Shown: one piece after another, positions 52,695 to 61,178 of the stretch
How the letters are laid out: each line of letters begins with the position of its first letter
Numbering within the stretch: the first letter of the stretch is position 1
Source of the DNA: Pyxidicoccus trucidator
GTDB lineage: Bacteria > Myxococcota > Myxococcia > Myxococcales > Myxococcaceae
DNA: 64,000 nucleotides
Direction of reading: 5' to 3'
Assembly: GCF_010894435.1 (NCBI RefSeq)
Contig: NZ_JAAIXZ010000011.1
Location: 310,001 to 374,000 of the forward strand
Notes under the pieces: model-generated
The model's database searches: none
The model's input: only the letters and a program-made list of their open reading frames with translations
What the model was told of the DNA's origin: nothing
Made by a program: the position numbers and the translations under genes

Positions 52695-53042
52695 GAAGAA
52701 GCAGGTCCAGAGGGGGGAAGAAGGGAGACGGTGCTGGAAAGACGAGCCGTAGAGCGCTCAGGGGGGCAAGCGCGACCCCTGATGCCCTTGCATCTTTCCA
52801 GTGTCAACCTACCTACTCAGTCGGTCCTGCTGTATTCGTTTGTTACGATGAAACAAAATGTAATCAAAAGAAGGAATAGCGCGCCGGGAGTGAGACTCTT
52901 TCAGGTATTCCTGGCTCACATGTGACGTTTGGAACGCACATGCGAAGGCCCCGAGGCCGCCGTGTTCCTGGGCGACTCCGGGGCCTGTTGAAGCGCTCGG
53001 GCAGGGCCGCGTGGTGGCGCGGCCCCGCCCCCGGAGGCGGCG
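52695..53042 (-). promoter_or_regulatory. A+T-rich promoter region of the aminotransferase gene plus acsA terminator
   Basis: No gene is visible in these 348 bases. On the minus strand a perfect TTGACA (52807-52802) is followed 17 bases later by CATCAG (52784-52779), a weak -10, about 85 bases before the aminotransferase start. Bases 52830-52880 are strikingly A+T-rich and contain TTTGTT (52839-52844) / AACAAA (52852-52857). Near the acsA end are two hairpins, described separately. Confidence 0.4.
52947..53030 (-). terminator. Two hairpins after acsA
   Basis: First past the acsA stop (minus strand) is a 13-base stem: CGCGGCCCCGCCC at 53018-53030 with GGGCAGGGCCGCG at 52999-53011, one mismatch, loop TGGTGG. 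Further on, AGGCCCCG (52947-52954) pairs with CGGGGCCT (52979-52986). Confidence 0.55.
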
Positions 53043-54998
53043 TTACTCGTCGTTCTGCCGGAGCGCGGCGAGGACGTTGAGGTCCTCCAGGGTGGTGGTG
53101 TCCTGGGTGGACTGCTTGCCCGCGGCGACGTCGCGCAGCAGCCGGCGCATGATCTTCCCGGAGCGCGTCTTGGGCAGCCCCTCGGCGAAGCGGATTTCAT
53201 CCGGCCGGGCGATGGCGCCAATCTCCTTGCTCACGTGCGTGGCCAGCTCCTTCTTCAGCTCGGGGGAGGGCGCGTTGCCCTGCTTCAGCGTGACGAAGGC
53301 CACCAGCGCGGTGCCCTTCAGCTCGTCCGGGCGGCCCACGACGGCGGCCTCGGACACGCGCGGGTGCGCCACCAGCGCGCTCTCCACCTCCGCGGTGCCC
53401 AGGCGGTGGCCTGCCACGTTCACCACGTCGTCCACTCGGCCCATCAGCCAGAAGTAGCCGTCCAGGTCCGTGCGAGCGCCGTCGCCGGTGAAGTACTTCC
53501 CGGGCAGCTCGCTGAAGTACGTGCGCACGTAGCGCTCGGGGTCGCCGTACACCGTGCGCAGCATGGAGGGCCACGGCCGGGTGACGAACAGCAGGCCGCC
53601 CTGCCCCTTCGGCACCGGGTTGCCCTGCCGGTCCAGAATCTCCGCGTGGATGCCAGGCAGCGGCAGCGTGGCCGAGCCGGGCTTGGTGGGCGTGGCCCCC
53701 GGCAGCGGCGAAATCATGATGGCGCCCGTCTCCGTCTGCCACCACGTGTCCACCACGGGGCACCGGTTGCCGCCGATGACCTCGCGGTACCACATCCACG
53801 CCTCGGGGTTGATGGGCTCGCCCACGCTGCCCAGCAGCCGCAGCGAGGACAGGTCGTGCTTGCGCGGGTGGTCTTCCCCCAGGCGCATGAAGGCGCGGAT
53901 GGCGGTGGGCGCGGTGTAGAGGATGGTCGCCTTGTAGCGGGCGATGATTTCCCAGAAGCGGTCCGGCCCCGGCTGCGTGGGCGCGCCCTCGTAGAGGACG
54001 GTGGTGATGCCGTTCATCAGCGGGCCGTAGACGACGTAGCTGTGCCCCGTCACCCAGCCCACATCCGCGGTGCACCAGTAGACGTCGTCCTCGCGCAAAT
54101 CGAACACCCAGCGCGTGGTGAGCGACGTCATGACGGCGTAGCCGCCCGTGGTGTGCAGCACGCCCTTGGGCTTCCCGGTGGAGCCGGACGTGTAGAGGAT
54201 GAACAGCGGGTGCTCGCTCTCCACCCACTCCGGCTCGCACACGTCGGACTGGCCCTTCACCAGCGCGTCCCACGCCAGCAGCTTCGGCCCGGACAGCGCC
54301 AGCGAGTCACCCGTGCGCCGCAGCACCACCGCCTTCTCCACGGTGGGCATGTTGGGGAGCGCCGCCTCCACGTTCTTCAGCAGCGGCACCACCGCGCCCT
54401 TGCGCCAGCCGCCGTCGGCGGTGAGCAGCACGCGGGCGCCCATGTCGTTCATGCGCTCCTGGAGCGCCTCGGCGGAGAAGCCACCGAACACCACCGAGTG
54501 CACCGCGCCGATGCGGGCACACGCCAGCATGGCCACCGCGGCCTCGGGCACCATGGGCAGGTAGATGCCCACCCGGTCTCCCTTGCGGATGCCCAGGGAC
54601 TTGAGCCCGTTGGCCAGGCGGTTCACCTCGGCCGCCAGCTCACCGTACGTCAACCGCCGCCGGTCTCCGGGCTCGCCCTCGAAGAGGATGGCGGGCTTGT
54701 CGCGGCGCTTGTCGAGGTGCCGGTCCAGGCAGTTGTAGGCCAGGTTGGTGCGGCCCTCGACGAACCAGCGCGCGTGCGGTGGCTTCCAGTCCAGCACCGT
54801 CTGGAAGGGTTGCTTCCAGAACAGCTCCTCGCGGGCCCGGTCTCCCCAGTACTTGTCGGGGTCCTTCGCGGCCTCGTCCCAGAGCCTCCGGTAGTCCTCC
54901 ATGCCGCGCAGGTGGGCCTGCCGAGCAAAGGCCTCGGGGGGCGGGAAGACGCGTGTCTCCGTCAGGACCGATTGAATCTCATGCTGCTTTTCAGCCAT
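53043..54998 (-). CDS. acsA: Acetyl-CoA synthetase (AMP-forming)
   Basis: Activates acetate to acetyl-CoA through acetyl-AMP, cytosolic. The 651 residues match the family. Visible motifs: the adenylation loop [14 protein letters not shown], the ACS-type [13 protein letters not shown], the [10 protein letters not shown] block, [16 protein letters not shown], and the C-terminal [14 protein letters not shown], whose Lys is the site acetylated by Pat in other bacteria. The ATG at 54998 has GGAGGAG six bases upstream. The next minus-strand gene upstream ends 63 bases before its start. A strong hairpin follows the stop. Confidence 0.96.
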   Translation of the reverse strand: MAEKQHEIQSVLTETRVFPPPEAFARQAHLRGMEDYRRLWDEAAKDPDKYWGDRAREELFWKQPFQTVLDWKPPHARWFVEGRTNLAYNCLDRHLDKRRDKPAILFEGEPGDRRRLTYGELAAEVNRLANGLKSLGIRKGDRVGIYLPMVPEAAVAMLACARIGAVHSVVFGGFSAEALQERMNDMGARVLLTADGGWRKGAVVPLLKNVEAALPNMPTVEKAVVLRRTGDSLALSGPKLLAWDALVKGQSDVCEPEWVESEHPLFILYTSGSTGKPKGVLHTTGGYAVMTSLTTRWVFDLREDDVYWCTADVGWVTGHSYVVYGPLMNGITTVLYEGAPTQPGPDRFWEIIARYKATILYTAPTAIRAFMRLGEDHPRKHDLSSLRLLGSVGEPINPEAWMWYREVIGGNRCPVVDTWWQTETGAIMISPLPGATPTKPGSATLPLPGIHAEILDRQGNPVPKGQGGLLFVTRPWPSMLRTVYGDPERYVRTYFSELPGKYFTGDGARTDLDGYFWLMGRVDDVVNVAGHRLGTAEVESALVAHPRVSEAAVVGRPDELKGTALVAFVTLKQGNAPSPELKKELATHVSKEIGAIARPDEIRFAEGLPKTRSGKIMRRLLRDVAAGKQSTQDTTTLEDLNVLAALRQNDE

Positions 54999-55061
54999 GG
55001 GCTCCTCCGAGGAAGGACAACCGCCCCTCTCTTCTAGGAACCCGCGAGCCCGGGCTCAAGC

Positions 55062-55553
55062 CTACAAGTCACAGGGCTTCGAATCCTTGACGGCTTCATA
55101 GCGCATCCACAGCTCACACACGCACGTGTCCGGGCGCTGGGCCTCGTAGCGCACGCGCAGCTCGCCGTTGAACTGCGTCTCGCACCGGGTGGTGCCTTCC
55201 AGGTGGATGTTGACCTGGTCGAGCAGGCACGCCTGGTCATTCACCGTCGCGACGGCGTTCACCACGCTGCCGTCGATGGAGAAGTCGTCCCCGCCCTCGA
55301 GAAAGTAGCCGGTGAGGCGGCTGTCCAGCAGGTCGAGGTCCATGCTGACGACGCGGCCGGTAATCTGGAGGGTGCCCTGGAACTGGTCCCGGTTGGACTC
55401 CGCGAGCCCACACTCGTCGCGGAAGACCTCGACGGGGGTGAGCACGTAGTCCCCCTCTTCCTGGGGGTAGGGCAGGCAGCCCGCCATGCCGACCACGAGC
55501 AGGGCGGGAACGAGGAAGCGGAAGCGTCTCGGGGTGGACACGGCGCGCACCAT
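55062..55553 (-). CDS. Small lipoprotein of unknown function
   Basis: A 163-residue predicted lipoprotein. I take the Met at 55553 (MVRAVSTPRRFRF), giving a basic n-region, a hydrophobic core and lipobox VGMAGC (Cys26). The upstream 26 in-frame codons are not signal-like. The mature domain is beta-rich, with five further Cys, two of them in CVCELW near the C-terminus. It lies upstream of acsA on the same strand but with no obvious functional link. Confidence 0.68.
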   Translation of the reverse strand: MVRAVSTPRRFRFLVPALLVVGMAGCLPYPQEEGDYVLTPVEVFRDECGLAESNRDQFQGTLQITGRVVSMDLDLLDSRLTGYFLEGGDDFSIDGSVVNAVATVNDQACLLDQVNIHLEGTTRCETQFNGELRVRYEAQRPDTCVCELWMRYEAVKDSKPCDL

Positions 55554-55611
55554 ACCCCACGGCCTGCATTGGGTGCAGTGCGTCGTGGCGGGCGCGGTTA
55601 GACTGCGGGCC

Positions 55612-55683
55612 ATGTTCGACCACGGCACCATCCTCTCCGACTACCTGGCCTGCAAGCGGACCGGGCAGCGTCGGAAGCTGTAG
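55612..55683 (+). CDS. Possible 23-residue leader peptide before the site-2 protease gene
   Basis: ATG at 55612 to TAG at 55681-55683, encoding MFDHGTILSDYLACKRTGQ plus RRKL, ends 16 bases before the protease start. A TAGACT hexamer at 55599-55604, 7 bases ahead of the ATG, could be a -10 for a leaderless message. No -35 or Shine-Dalgarno is clear. The peptide is basic at its end. Low confidence. Confidence 0.25.
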   Translation: MFDHGTILSDYLACKRTGQRRKL

Positions 55684-55699
55684 GGAGCGGCGCGCCCGG

Positions 55700-57145
55700 A
55701 TGCACTACGCACTCGTCCTGCTCGCCCTCGGGGCGCTGCTGGCCCTGCACGAGCTGGGGCACCTCGTCGCCGCGCGGCTGCTCGGCGTGCGGGTGCCGCG
55801 CTTCGTGCTGGGCTTCGGTCCTCCGCTGGTGTCCTTCCGCCTGTGGGGGACGCAGTACATGGTGGCCGCGATTCCGCTGGGGGCCACGGCGCATGTGCAG
55901 GGGCTGAACCCGCACCGCGCGGACGCGGAGGAAGCGGGCAGCTTCCGGGTGCTGGGCCCGCTGCGGCGCATGCTCATCATCCTGGCGGGGCCGCTGGCCA
56001 ACTACCTGCTGGCGCTGGGCATCCTGTTCGCGCTGTACACGTCGGGCACGCACGTGGTGGTGCCGCTGACGGTGGGCACGGTGCAGCCCGGCTCGGAGGC
56101 GGCGCGAGCGCAATTGCTGCCGGGAGACCGCATCGTCAGCGTGGCCGGGCAGCCGCCGCGAAACTGGTCGGAGTTCGTGGAGAAGGTGGCGGAGTCGCCG
56201 GGCCGCACGCTGGAGCTGGGCGTGGAGCGGCATGGCGAGCAGCGCACGGTGCAGGTGCGCCCACGTCCGGACGAGCGGGGCACGGGCCGCATCGGTGTGA
56301 GCCAGCAGTACGTGTACCGCACGCACGGCTCGGGCGAGGCGCTGGGCCACGCCTTCGCGCACACGGGCAGCGTGGCCACCGAGGGCCTGGGAATGCTCGT
56401 GCGGCTGGTGAGCGGGCCGCATCACGAGGACATGGAGGGGCCCGGGGCGCTGATGCGGCAGGAGTCCTCGGATGCGAGGGCGTCGGGGATGGACTCGGTG
56501 CTGAGGGCGCTGGTGGCAGCGTCCGTGGCGCTGGCGCTCCTGACGATGCTCCCCGTGCCCGGACTGGATGGCGGCCGGGTGGTGCTGCTGCTGGTAGAGG
56601 CGGCGAGCGGCCGGAAGCTTCCCACGCGCGTGGAGACGGTGGCGCAGACGGTGGGCTTCCTCGCCATCGCCGCGGTCATCCTGGCCATCGCGGGCATGGA
56701 GATCCGCCGGGCACTGCCGGTGCGCCCGGCCCCCGCGCCGGCACAGGTGGCGGGCTCGGGACCCGCCGTACCGGTGGCGCCGGCCGGAGCCCCCACGCCC
56801 GCAGTGAGGACCACGCCGGGGACCGCCACCGCGCCGGCAGCACCCGCGCCCGGTGCTCCGGGGGTGGCCGCGCGGCCGGCGGTGGCCCCCGCTTCGGATG
56901 CGGGGACGGCTGTGAGTGTCGCTGCGACACCGGATGCCTCGACACCAGCGCAAGCGGTGGCCCCCACCTCGGATGCGGGGACTGTCGCGAGCGTCGTCGC
57001 GACACCGGACGCCTCGACACCGGCGCAGGCAGTGGCCCCCGCCCCGGATGCGGGAACAGTCGCGAGTGGCGCCGCGACAGCGGATGCCTCGACACCGGAC
57101 CAGGGCAGCCAGCCTCCGGCGACGGCGGCCGACCCGCCGCCGTAG
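55700..57145 (+). CDS. RseP-like site-2 (M50) intramembrane protease with repeat tail
   Basis: A 481-residue membrane metalloprotease. Zinc motif HELGH at residues 17-21 lies in the first helix, the FGPP/GP loop follows, a PDZ domain spans about 120-200, and the second metal motif LPVPGLDGG (284-292) lies in a later helix. This fits regulated intramembrane proteolysis, as for RseP on anti-sigma factors. After the last helix (about 315-333) is a 140-residue Ala/Pro/Thr-rich tail ending in three 25-residue repeats, which is absent from E. coli RseP. The ATG at 55700 has GGGAG upstream. No sigma/anti-sigma pair lies in the window. Confidence 0.88.
   Translation: MHYALVLLALGALLALHELGHLVAARLLGVRVPRFVLGFGPPLVSFRLWGTQYMVAAIPLGATAHVQGLNPHRADAEEAGSFRVLGPLRRMLIILAGPLANYLLALGILFALYTSGTHVVVPLTVGTVQPGSEAARAQLLPGDRIVSVAGQPPRNWSEFVEKVAESPGRTLELGVERHGEQRTVQVRPRPDERGTGRIGVSQQYVYRTHGSGEALGHAFAHTGSVATEGLGMLVRLVSGPHHEDMEGPGALMRQESSDARASGMDSVLRALVAASVALALLTMLPVPGLDGGRVVLLLVEAASGRKLPTRVETVAQTVGFLAIAAVILAIAGMEIRRALPVRPAPAPAQVAGSGPAVPVAPAGAPTPAVRTTPGTATAPAAPAPGAPGVAARPAVAPASDAGTAVSVAATPDASTPAQAVAPTSDAGTVASVVATPDASTPAQAVAPAPDAGTVASGAATADASTPDQGSQPPATAADPPP
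56879..57103 (+). repeat. Three 75-base tandem repeats in coding sequence
   Basis: Three imperfect 75-base units encode residues 394-468 of the site-2 protease, each approximating A-V-A-P-x-x-D-A-G-T-x(5)-A-T-x-D-A-S-T-P-x-Q. They are in frame and contiguous. Confidence 0.8.
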
Positions 57146-57276
57146 CGTCAGCCGCGGGCGCTCCCTTCCCTGGAACCTCCGCACCTCCCCGGCTGTCCAG
57201 GAGCCTGGCGGGCAAAGGAAGTCGTCCGCGAGACGTCCCCCCTCACTTCGAGGGGCGACGGCCGGTGAAGGGACCT

Positions 57277-57948
57277 ATGCTTCAGCGCGTGACGAGCACC
57301 AAGCCGAGCGGAGGGCTGTACTGCGAGCTGTACTGGGGCACCAACCTGTCCGAGGCCTGGAGCTACGGCCCCGAGCAGGCCAGCGTCCACGCCGCTCCGG
57401 ACGAGAAGGCCCCGATGCCGCTCTACGGCTTCACGCTTCCGGAGGAGCCCTTCCTCCTGGCCGAGCGCACCGAGCGCGGCTGGCGCATCCATCTGCCCCC
57501 CGCCGTGCGCACGGAGCGCAAGGTGCGCGGTGACGTCTTCGGCACCATCCCCGAGACAGCGCTGCGCAGGCAGGATGGCCGCACCTCCGTGGAGCTGGCC
57601 GACGGCATGACGCTGCGCCTCTCCGAGGGACACCTCTCCCTGGTGGTGCAGGACTCCGTGGTGAAGGAGCGCGTGGGCCGGCTCCAGTGGAAGGACTTCG
57701 GCTGGCTCGTGATTGTCAGCGCCCTCTTCCTCAGCCTGCCGGTGGGCTTCCTCATCGCGGGCCCGACGCCGGAGCGCAAGGCCGAGGCCAACGCGCGCGC
57801 CCTGAAGATGGCGGCCGAGAAGGAAGCCGAGCGCCGCAAGGCCCTGGGTGTGGACACGCCAGCGCGCCCGCTCACCGACACCGAGCGCGCCCAGCAGGCG
57901 GATGGCGGCACCAACACCAACCTCCCCGGCTTCTTCCGCGTGCGCTGA
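57277..57948 (+). CDS. Single-pass membrane protein of unknown function
   Basis: A 223-residue protein beginning MLQRVTSTKPSGGLYCELYWG at the ATG at 57277. The first 130 residues form a beta-rich cytosolic domain. One transmembrane helix follows (about residues 145-163, LVIVSALFLSLPVGFLIAG), then a charged Lys/Glu/Ala-rich helix and a short tail. No family is recognised. It follows the protease gene by 131 bases on the same strand and converges on the MoaD-MoaE gene with a 2-base gap. The long open frame upstream is a shadow of the protease gene. Confidence 0.65.
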   Translation: MLQRVTSTKPSGGLYCELYWGTNLSEAWSYGPEQASVHAAPDEKAPMPLYGFTLPEEPFLLAERTERGWRIHLPPAVRTERKVRGDVFGTIPETALRRQDGRTSVELADGMTLRLSEGHLSLVVQDSVVKERVGRLQWKDFGWLVIVSALFLSLPVGFLIAGPTPERKAEANARALKMAAEKEAERRKALGVDTPARPLTDTERAQQADGGTNTNLPGFFRVR

Positions 57949-57950
57949 GG

Positions 57951-58625
57951 TCAGGGCCCCAGGCCCACCCAGACCTCGCCGTCCTCGAAGAACTCCTTCT
58001 TCCAGATGGGCACGTCCTGCTTGAGCCGCTCAATCGCGTGCTCACAGCCGCGGAAGGCCTCCTTCCGGTGGGGTGCCGCCGCGGCGATGACCACGGCCAG
58101 CTCCCCCGGCACCAGCGTGCCCACGCGGTGGACGATGGCCAGCCGCGTCCCGGGCCACTGTGACGCCACCTCCGCGCCAATCTCCGCCAGCTTCTTCTCC
58201 GCCATGGGCGCGTAGGCCTCGTACTCCAGCCGCAGCACGCGCCGGCCCTTCGTCTGGTTGCGCACGGAGCCGCTGAACGTCACCAGCCCGCCGTACGCCT
58301 CGCCGCCCACCGCCTCCACCACGTCCTCCAGCCGCAGCGGCCGGTCCACCACGGAGAACAGCCCGGGCGAGCCACCCGCCACCGGCGGAATCAGCGCCAC
58401 CTCCGCGCCCGGGCGCACCGGCGCCTCCGGGCCCACGAACTCCTGGTCCACCGCCACGCGCAGGTGCGGCAGCAGTGGCGCCAGCGCCGGGTGCCGCTCG
58501 GTGAGCAGCCGCAGCACGTCCCTCACGAGCGCGCCCTCGGGCACCTCCAGCACCGCGCGCGCACCACCCGCGCGCTCGCGGGCCGCGGCGAAGAAGAGGA
58601 CGGTGACACTCCCGCTCCCGCTCAA
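57951..58625 (-). CDS. MoaD-MoaE fusion (molybdopterin synthase, MoaX-like)
   Basis: A 224-residue fusion of both molybdopterin synthase subunits. Residues 1-85 are MoaD (VTVLFFAAARERAG..., ending IPPVAGG with Gly84-Gly85). Residues 86-224 are MoaE, with GGLVTFSGSVRN, LEYEAYAPMAEKKL, HRVGTLVPGELAVVI, and the catalytic-Lys block RLKQDVPIWKKEFF. The MoaD Gly-Gly must be a free C-terminus to carry thiocarboxylate, so cleavage after GG85 is predicted, as reported for mycobacterial MoaX. The start is a TTG overlapping the stop of the upstream gene (TTGA), with GGGAGGT six bases before it. The partner activating enzyme is the rhodanese-MoeB protein at 31 kb. Confidence 0.88.
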   Translation of the reverse strand: MSGSGSVTVLFFAAARERAGGARAVLEVPEGALVRDVLRLLTERHPALAPLLPHLRVAVDQEFVGPEAPVRPGAEVALIPPVAGGSPGLFSVVDRPLRLEDVVEAVGGEAYGGLVTFSGSVRNQTKGRRVLRLEYEAYAPMAEKKLAEIGAEVASQWPGTRLAIVHRVGTLVPGELAVVIAAAAPHRKEAFRGCEHAIERLKQDVPIWKKEFFEDGEVWVGLGP

Positions 58626-60442
58626 CGCGAGACCTCCCGCGCGCCGCGCAGGGAGACGCGCCCCTTGAGCCGGGCCCCGCCCTCCGCCAGCGAGAGGTCC
58701 AGGAACGCCGAGTCCAGCGGCGTGAGCTGCTCCAGCAGCGCCCCGGTGAAGGCCTGCGCCGCGTCGAGCTGCCCCGAGGGCACGCCCGGCACCTCCTCCG
58801 GCGCCTGCAGGTCCGCGCGCAGCTGCCCCAGGTCCAGCATCACCGACACGTGCCCCGCGCCGAACGCCTGGCCGCCGAAGCGCTCGCGCAGCGCCGTGCC
58901 CACGTCTCCGCGCGGGCGCCCCTCCAGCTGCTCGCCGGCCAGCAGCGTGGCCCGCTGCGCGGTGATGCGCAGCTCCACCGGCTGCTCCCGTACCTTCGTC
59001 CGGTAGAGCACGCCGTCCGGCAGGCTCTGCGTGGTGAAGCCCAGGGACAGGTCCTGGAGCTGCTTGTCGACGAGCCCCCGCACCGCCTCCGCGGAGGTGA
59101 TGCCCGCCTCCACCACCACGGTGCCCTTGGGCTCCGGCCGCTTGTTGCGGATGAAGTTGCGGAAGAAGGCCGGCGCGTCGAAGTACACCAGCATCGCCAC
59201 GTCGCCGCGCAGCGCCTTCAGCAGCGCCTCCGCGTCCAGGCCCTCCTGACGCCACAGCTCGAGCGTGCGCTCACGGCGCGGAGAGCCCGGCGAGCCGAAG
59301 GCCAGCTTCGCCAGCTCCTCGGGAGGCACGGACAGCTGCGCCGCCGCCATGGGGCCTGATGCCGCCTGCTCCAGCAGGGCCGACGCCGGAGCGCCCGCGC
59401 TCTGCCACAGCGGACGGGACGAGGCGAGGAAGCCATCCAGCTCCAGCTGCTCCGGCCCCACGCCCAGCGACGCGAAGAAGCCGCGCACGGGGCCCTCCTC
59501 CTCTTCCGGCTCCGGGCGCGCCCCCGAGTACAGGTACACGCTGCCCTCGGCCACCTTCCCGCGCAGCTCGCCCAGCAGCGGCTCCTCGGACAGACCGGGC
59601 CCGGTGAGCCCCATCACCGCGCGACGGGCGACTTCCGGGTCCGGGGACACCACGAGCTGCGCCTGCATCGGCTCGCCCTCCTCCGGCGCGTCCGGGCTCT
59701 CCGGCACGGCCAGGTAGAGGTAGCCCCGGTCCACGAACAGCAGCAGGGGCGGGCCACCGTCCCCGGGCACCACCCGCGCCGAGCCGTCCTCCTGGGGCAG
59801 CACCCGGTGGCCCGCTTCCTCCAGCTCGCGCACCACGGCGTCCATCGCCTCGGCCGGCTCCTGGATGCCCAGCAGCGCCACCACGCCGTCGAAGCCCGGC
59901 AGCAGGAAGAAGCCGAAGCCCTCTTCGGGGTCCACGACGCTGGGGCCGCCGTCCAGGCCGCGCAGCACCAGCGACACCAACGGGGCCTCCTCCAGCGAGC
60001 GCCGCGCGTTCTCCGGGCCGATGAGCCGCTCGTAGAAGTCCACCAGCGGCTCCACGCCGCCGCGCAGCCGGGGCATCCACAGCGCCGTCTGCGCGCCCGC
60101 GGGCACCGCGCGCAGCACCGGCCGGGGCACCACGGACAGCTGGACGCGGCCGACCTCCTCGCCCTTGTGCAGCGCGCGCACGGTGTACGCGCCCGGCCGC
60201 GCATAGGCATGGGACAGCCGCGCGGCCTGCTGGAGCGCGGTGCCGTCACCCAGCTCCCAGGTGACGGCCTCCGCGCCCTCCTCGCGCGAGCCGAGCTCCA
60301 CCGGCACGCCCGCCTCCACCGTGCGGTCCTGACCCAGCTCCGGCCGCACCGCCCGCTTGCAGCCGGAGGCCCCAGGGCCCACGGCGGCAGTCAGCAGCAG
60401 GAGCGCGACCAGCGGGACGGAGGGGCGTGGGGCAAGCGGCAT
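58622..60442 (-). CDS. Large lipoprotein with PKD-like domain
   Basis: A 606-residue predicted lipoprotein (lipobox GASGC, Cys28). A PKD-type domain follows (about residues 40-105; VTWELGDGTALQQAARLSHAY). Then comes a 480-residue region of alternating alpha/beta character with FYERLIGPENARRSLEE and several tandem-looking segments, not matching a family I know. It contains no catalytic motif. It is coupled by TTGA overlap to the MoaD-MoaE gene downstream and lies 7 bases after the beta-barrel gene upstream, so it belongs to a four-gene operon. Confidence 0.75.
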   Translation of the reverse strand: MPLAPRPSVPLVALLLLTAAVGPGASGCKRAVRPELGQDRTVEAGVPVELGSREEGAEAVTWELGDGTALQQAARLSHAYARPGAYTVRALHKGEEVGRVQLSVVPRPVLRAVPAGAQTALWMPRLRGGVEPLVDFYERLIGPENARRSLEEAPLVSLVLRGLDGGPSVVDPEEGFGFFLLPGFDGVVALLGIQEPAEAMDAVVRELEEAGHRVLPQEDGSARVVPGDGGPPLLLFVDRGYLYLAVPESPDAPEEGEPMQAQLVVSPDPEVARRAVMGLTGPGLSEEPLLGELRGKVAEGSVYLYSGARPEPEEEEGPVRGFFASLGVGPEQLELDGFLASSRPLWQSAGAPASALLEQAASGPMAAAQLSVPPEELAKLAFGSPGSPRRERTLELWRQEGLDAEALLKALRGDVAMLVYFDAPAFFRNFIRNKRPEPKGTVVVEAGITSAEAVRGLVDKQLQDLSLGFTTQSLPDGVLYRTKVREQPVELRITAQRATLLAGEQLEGRPRGDVGTALRERFGGQAFGAGHVSVMLDLGQLRADLQAPEEVPGVPSGQLDAAQAFTGALLEQLTPLDSAFLDLSLAEGGARLKGRVSLRGAREVSR

Positions 60443-60449
60443 GAGCCGC

Positions 60450-61178
60450 TTAGTAGTCCAGGGCCAGTCCGAACATCCAGCGCCGGCTCGACAGGTTGAG
60501 CCCGCCCGCGCCGAAATTGTTCACATCCGCGTACGTGTACTCGGCGAAGAGGTAGCTGTGGTTCACCCCGAGGTCCGAGTCGAAGTCACGTGCGAAACGC
60601 GGCTCCAGCACGTCGAGCATGAAGGCCAAGCCGCCGGTGGCGCCCCAGCCCCACTTGCCGCCGGAGCCCTTGTTGCCGCCCACCGTCTCGGTGGAGCTGC
60701 CCTTGGTAATCCACCACGGCGTGTAGATGAGGCCCAGCTTGCCGTACGGCACCAGGGGGATTCCCCACTCGAAGGCGGCGTAGTCGAACTTGTAGAAGGC
60801 GTTGACGCCCAGCGGGATGACCTTGATGGCCGTCTGCTCCCCCGCCGCGGCACCGCTGGCCAGCCTCGCGGGCGCGAACTTCTCCCCGTAGCCAGCGGAC
60901 AGCCCGATGCCCGCCGTGCCGAAGCCCTGGTAGAAGTAGCGCTGCAGCTCCGCCTCGAACAGCAGCAGCGAGGCATCACCGAAGGTGTCCTTGTACGGCG
61001 TGCCGTTGAGCCCCTCCTCCTCGTCGACGAGCGGCCTGTACCCGCCCAGCCGGAACGCGACTCCGCCCGTGCGCGGCGACTGCAGCGACACTTCCTCCTC
61101 CACCACCGCTGAATCCTGTCCCCATGCGGGAAGCGCGGCCAGGAGCGCCGCGAAACCGAGGGCCGTTGCCCGACTCAT
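60450..61178 (-). CDS. Outer-membrane beta-barrel protein, MXAN_2562-like
   Basis: A 242-residue protein. The ATG at 61178 gives a signal peptide (MSRATALGFAALLAALPAWGQ). The mature part is all beta-strand, with alternating aromatic residues, and ends WMFGLALDY, a C-terminal aromatic as expected of barrels. Glycine-rich loops (GGNKGSGGKWGWGATGG) are surface candidates. I believe it belongs to the myxobacterial family named for MXAN_2562. Its start overlaps the stop of the upstream MYXO-CTERM gene (ATGA), matching the known pairing of the two families. Function unknown. Confidence 0.78.
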   Translation of the reverse strand: MSRATALGFAALLAALPAWGQDSAVVEEEVSLQSPRTGGVAFRLGGYRPLVDEEEGLNGTPYKDTFGDASLLLFEAELQRYFYQGFGTAGIGLSAGYGEKFAPARLASGAAAGEQTAIKVIPLGVNAFYKFDYAAFEWGIPLVPYGKLGLIYTPWWITKGSSTETVGGNKGSGGKWGWGATGGLAFMLDVLEPRFARDFDSDLGVNHSYLFAEYTYADVNNFGAGGLNLSSRRWMFGLALDY

